From CAZHBD01 sp964530555 (GTDB lineage Bacteria; Patescibacteriota; Saccharimonadia; Saccharimonadales; AWTP1-31): a stretch of DNA of 9,779 nucleotides. The translations under genes and the position numbers were made by a program. This document shows, one piece after another, positions 7,926 through 9,779 of the stretch. Location: assembly GCA_964530555.1 (NCBI GenBank), contig CAZHBD010000032.1, positions 1 to 9,779 on the forward strand, given 5' to 3'. The notes under the pieces were generated by a model. That model saw nothing but the letters and a program-made list of their open reading frames with translations. It had not been told where the DNA came from and made no database searches. Every line of letters begins with the position of its first letter. Positions within the stretch are counted from its first letter, which is position 1.

Positions 7926-9779
7926 AAAATCTTGGTCAAAACTAGCACCTCGCCTCATTTTTTCGCTGCTTATCACTATAGTGATTCTTATTGCACAATC
8001 AGTCCAATATGTTCACGCACTTACCAACTGCGATATAAGCGATATCAAAGCCGGCCGAGCGTATTATGACAGCTGCGAAACCGACGACGAGTGTACGGCG
8101 AACGGTAGTGTAAGTTCGGTCAACTCTGCATCAGCCAGCGGGGCCGTCGGAGACTACCCACTTAAACTACCGGCCATTAGTGATGCCAATAAGTTAGCTG
8201 GGGCCATCGATCAGTATATAGCCAGCAAACAAGTTAACTCGCCACTTAAGGGGCTAGGTAAGTATTTTGTTCAGGGAGGCATGCGTGCCGGCATCAACCC
8301 GCTACTAGTCGTCGCGCACGCAGAACACGAATCTCAGTTTGGCACCGCAAACACAAAATACAACGCGGCCGGGGCCCACAACTCTTTTGGTCGAACCGCT
8401 GCTAAAGACCAGCCAGGAGTTGATACTGGGCGTAAGTGGTATAAGTGGGACAGTTGGCAAGCGAGTCTTTATGCAGCAGCGTACCCTGCCACAGGCAAAA
8501 CTGACCAACCAGACGACCAATTTCAGTACATCGCTCGTAAGTATAATCTAACTGCAAGCCTGAAAGTATACCTAGAAGGGGACAAATCAAAGGGACTGCC
8601 TGGTTATGCTCCATCGAGTGACGGCAACGATGTCGGCGCCTACGAAAAAGCCATTCGCACCACAAGCGATGCGATTGCGCAGCTTGCCGGCGGGGCGATT
8701 GACCTCAAACAATTTGGCACCGCCGTCGCAGACTCATCACAAGCCGCTCCAGAAGACACTTCCGGATCAACCGCTAACGATCAAACTGTTATCGCGCTCG
8801 ATCCTGGTCACGGTGCAGCAGTTCCCGAGTATACTGATACGGTAACCGGACTTGGCGACCGTGAAACATACAATACCCCAGAAACAGAAGATGTTCAGGA
8901 GGTAGCAAACCAGGTCAAAGTGGGGCTTGAACAATCTGGCTACAAAGTTGTCATGCTAAAAACAACCGCTTTAGATGCAGTGAATAAACGCCAGAGAGTC
9001 GATGCCGCAAAAGCAGCAAATGCCGACCTAGCAATTAGTATTCATACCGATTCTGCTCAGGGTTCCTTCGAAAGCTGGGGAGAAGTATGGCCTCAGTTTG
9101 TTGGAGGATACCGACAATCGAGTACAGACCCTTCAAAAAAAGTAACTTTTACGAATGAGGAAGTTGCTAACAAAAGCAATTCATATGCCGACATCTTTGC
9201 GCAAGAGCGAGACAAAGCTGAGCATGCAGGCAAAGGAGTCACCAAAAAGGTCCTGGGTCAGTCCTCCTCATTTGCAAAATCTCGCGGTCTACCTACTTTT
9301 GGCGACCTGTCGCTGGTGCAGCTTTGGGCAGATACGATACCTTGGGTATATAACGAGGTAGGAGCTCCTCGAGGTGGGCTTAGTCCGACTCAAAAAAACC
9401 AGTACGCACTTGGCTTAATTAGCGCCGTCCAAAAAGCCTTACCGCCAAAAAACGCCACAAACTTTACCCTCGACGATACCGGCTGCAGCCAAGCAACCTT
9501 GGCTAGCGCACAGGCCAACGGCAATGCAGTAACTACCGCAGTGCTATATGCGTGGTCAGTTTATCGCAGCAGTAGTAGTTCAAATGCTCGCGAAATGAAG
9601 CCTGAATACGCCAACGCCGTAAACGCAGCAAGAAGAAAGGGTTTATACATCGGCGGTATTAAGTACCCTGGGGTTGACTGTGGCGGTTTTGTGACACGGG
9701 TAATGCTTGATAGCGGTTACGAGCCAGGCTACAACCGAGCCGGTAAAGGCGGTGCTACAGGTGTCCAATTGGCTTGGGT
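7915..9779 (+). CDS. Secreted multidomain peptidoglycan hydrolase (glucosaminidase + amidase_3 + NlpC/P60-like), 3' end outside the window
   Basis: The frame starting at ATG 7915 stays open to the window edge, giving 621 codons. A signal peptide is clear: basic start, hydrophobic core 14-27, and likely cleavage after VHA at residue 35. Cysteines 39, 54 and 60 follow in a short region. Residues about 94-258 resemble a GH73-type glucosaminidase or related lysozyme-like domain, with AHAEHESQFG placing the probable catalytic acid at Glu139. Residues about 290-510 resemble a zinc amidase_3 domain: DPGHG with His299, a Glu at 323 or 325, SIHTDS with His377, and a late YNEVGAP with Glu481. From about 535 an NlpC/P60-like domain begins; GVDCGGFV supplies the probable nucleophile Cys589, while its His lies beyond the window. 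Together these would cut glycan strands, the stem-peptide amide and possibly peptide cross-links. The start overlaps the preceding gene by 11 bases, so it belongs to the secretion operon. Whether it remodels the cell's own wall or attacks another cell is not shown. Confidence 0.92.
   Translation, partial: MQTKKSWSKLAPRLIFSLLITIVILIAQSVQYVHALTNCDISDIKAGRAYYDSCETDDECTANGSVSSVNSASASGAVGDYPLKLPAISDANKLAGAIDQYIASKQVNSPLKGLGKYFVQGGMRAGINPLLVVAHAEHESQFGTANTKYNAAGAHNSFGRTAAKDQPGVDTGRKWYKWDSWQASLYAAAYPATGKTDQPDDQFQYIARKYNLTASLKVYLEGDKSKGLPGYAPSSDGNDVGAYEKAIRTTSDAIAQLAGGAIDLKQFGTAVADSSQAAPEDTSGSTANDQTVIALDPGHGAAVPEYTDTVTGLGDRETYNTPETEDVQEVANQVKVGLEQSGYKVVMLKTTALDAVNKRQRVDAAKAANADLAISIHTDSAQGSFESWGEVWPQFVGGYRQSSTDPSKKVTFTNEEVANKSNSYADIFAQERDKAEHAGKGVTKKVLGQSSSFAKSRGLPTFGDLSLVQLWADTIPWVYNEVGAPRGGLSPTQKNQYALGLISAVQKALPPKNATNFTLDDTGCSQATLASAQANGNAVTTAVLYAWSVYRSSSSSNAREMKPEYANAVNAARRKGLYIGGIKYPGVDCGGFVTRVMLDSGYEPGYNRAGKGGATGVQLAW

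Noticed and set aside
8339..9361. Short plus-strand open frames at 8339-8551, 8606-8845 and 9155-9361
   Set aside because: They lie in another frame inside the hydrolase gene, whose own frame is open over the whole region and carries catalytic motifs.
2..9779. Recoding of TGA, as in some CPR lineages
   Set aside because: The six long frames read through their conserved motifs under the standard bacterial code, with TAG or TAA stops, so no reassigned TGA is needed.

Overview
The window is a single, densely packed plus-strand gene cluster for a type IV secretion system (T4SS) of the kind found in monoderm bacteria. Six genes run head to tail and cover almost all of the 9.8 kb. The first is cut by the left edge and the last by the right edge. 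No gene is convincing on the minus strand, and I see no RNA gene, insertion sequence, CRISPR array or long intergenic region.

Layout from left to right: (1) a basic, coiled-coil-rich protein of unknown function whose frame is open through the left edge (2-1285); (2) a PrgI-family inner-membrane protein with a long hydrophilic tail (1331-2404); (3) a protein with a proline/glutamine-rich leader followed by a domain resembling the N-terminal part of VirB4/TraC but with no ATPase (2446-3387); (4) the VirB4/TraC-type ATPase, with clear Walker A and B motifs (3390-5306); (5) an 872-residue membrane-anchored protein with an acidic cytoplasmic head and a large C-terminal region, possibly filling the VirB6/TrbL position (5307-7925); (6) a secreted, multidomain peptidoglycan hydrolase with a glucosaminidase-like, an amidase_3-like and an NlpC/P60-like domain, truncated by the right edge (7915-9779). 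Gaps between genes 3, 4, 5 and 6 are 2, 0 and -11 bases, so these four are almost certainly co-transcribed and translationally coupled.

Organism: this is inference from gene content, with no taxonomic marker present. PrgI, a separate TraC-like protein, VirB4, a large membrane protein and a wall hydrolase in one compact operon, with no VirB7/9/10-type outer-membrane core in view, fits a Candidate Phyla Radiation (Patescibacteria) genome, most likely Saccharibacteria (TM7). A mobile element of a Gram-positive bacterium is the main alternative. The five visible stop codons are TAG, TAG, TAG, TAA and TAA; the long frames are open under the standard bacterial code, so TGA is not being read as an amino acid here.

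Working model: PrgI and the gene 5 protein form part of the membrane channel, VirB4 powers it, the gene 3 protein may be a VirB4 partner, and the gene 6 enzyme opens peptidoglycan, either the cell's own wall to let the apparatus through or that of a neighbouring cell. In an epibiotic bacterium the second option would be biologically important, but the sequence alone does not decide between them.
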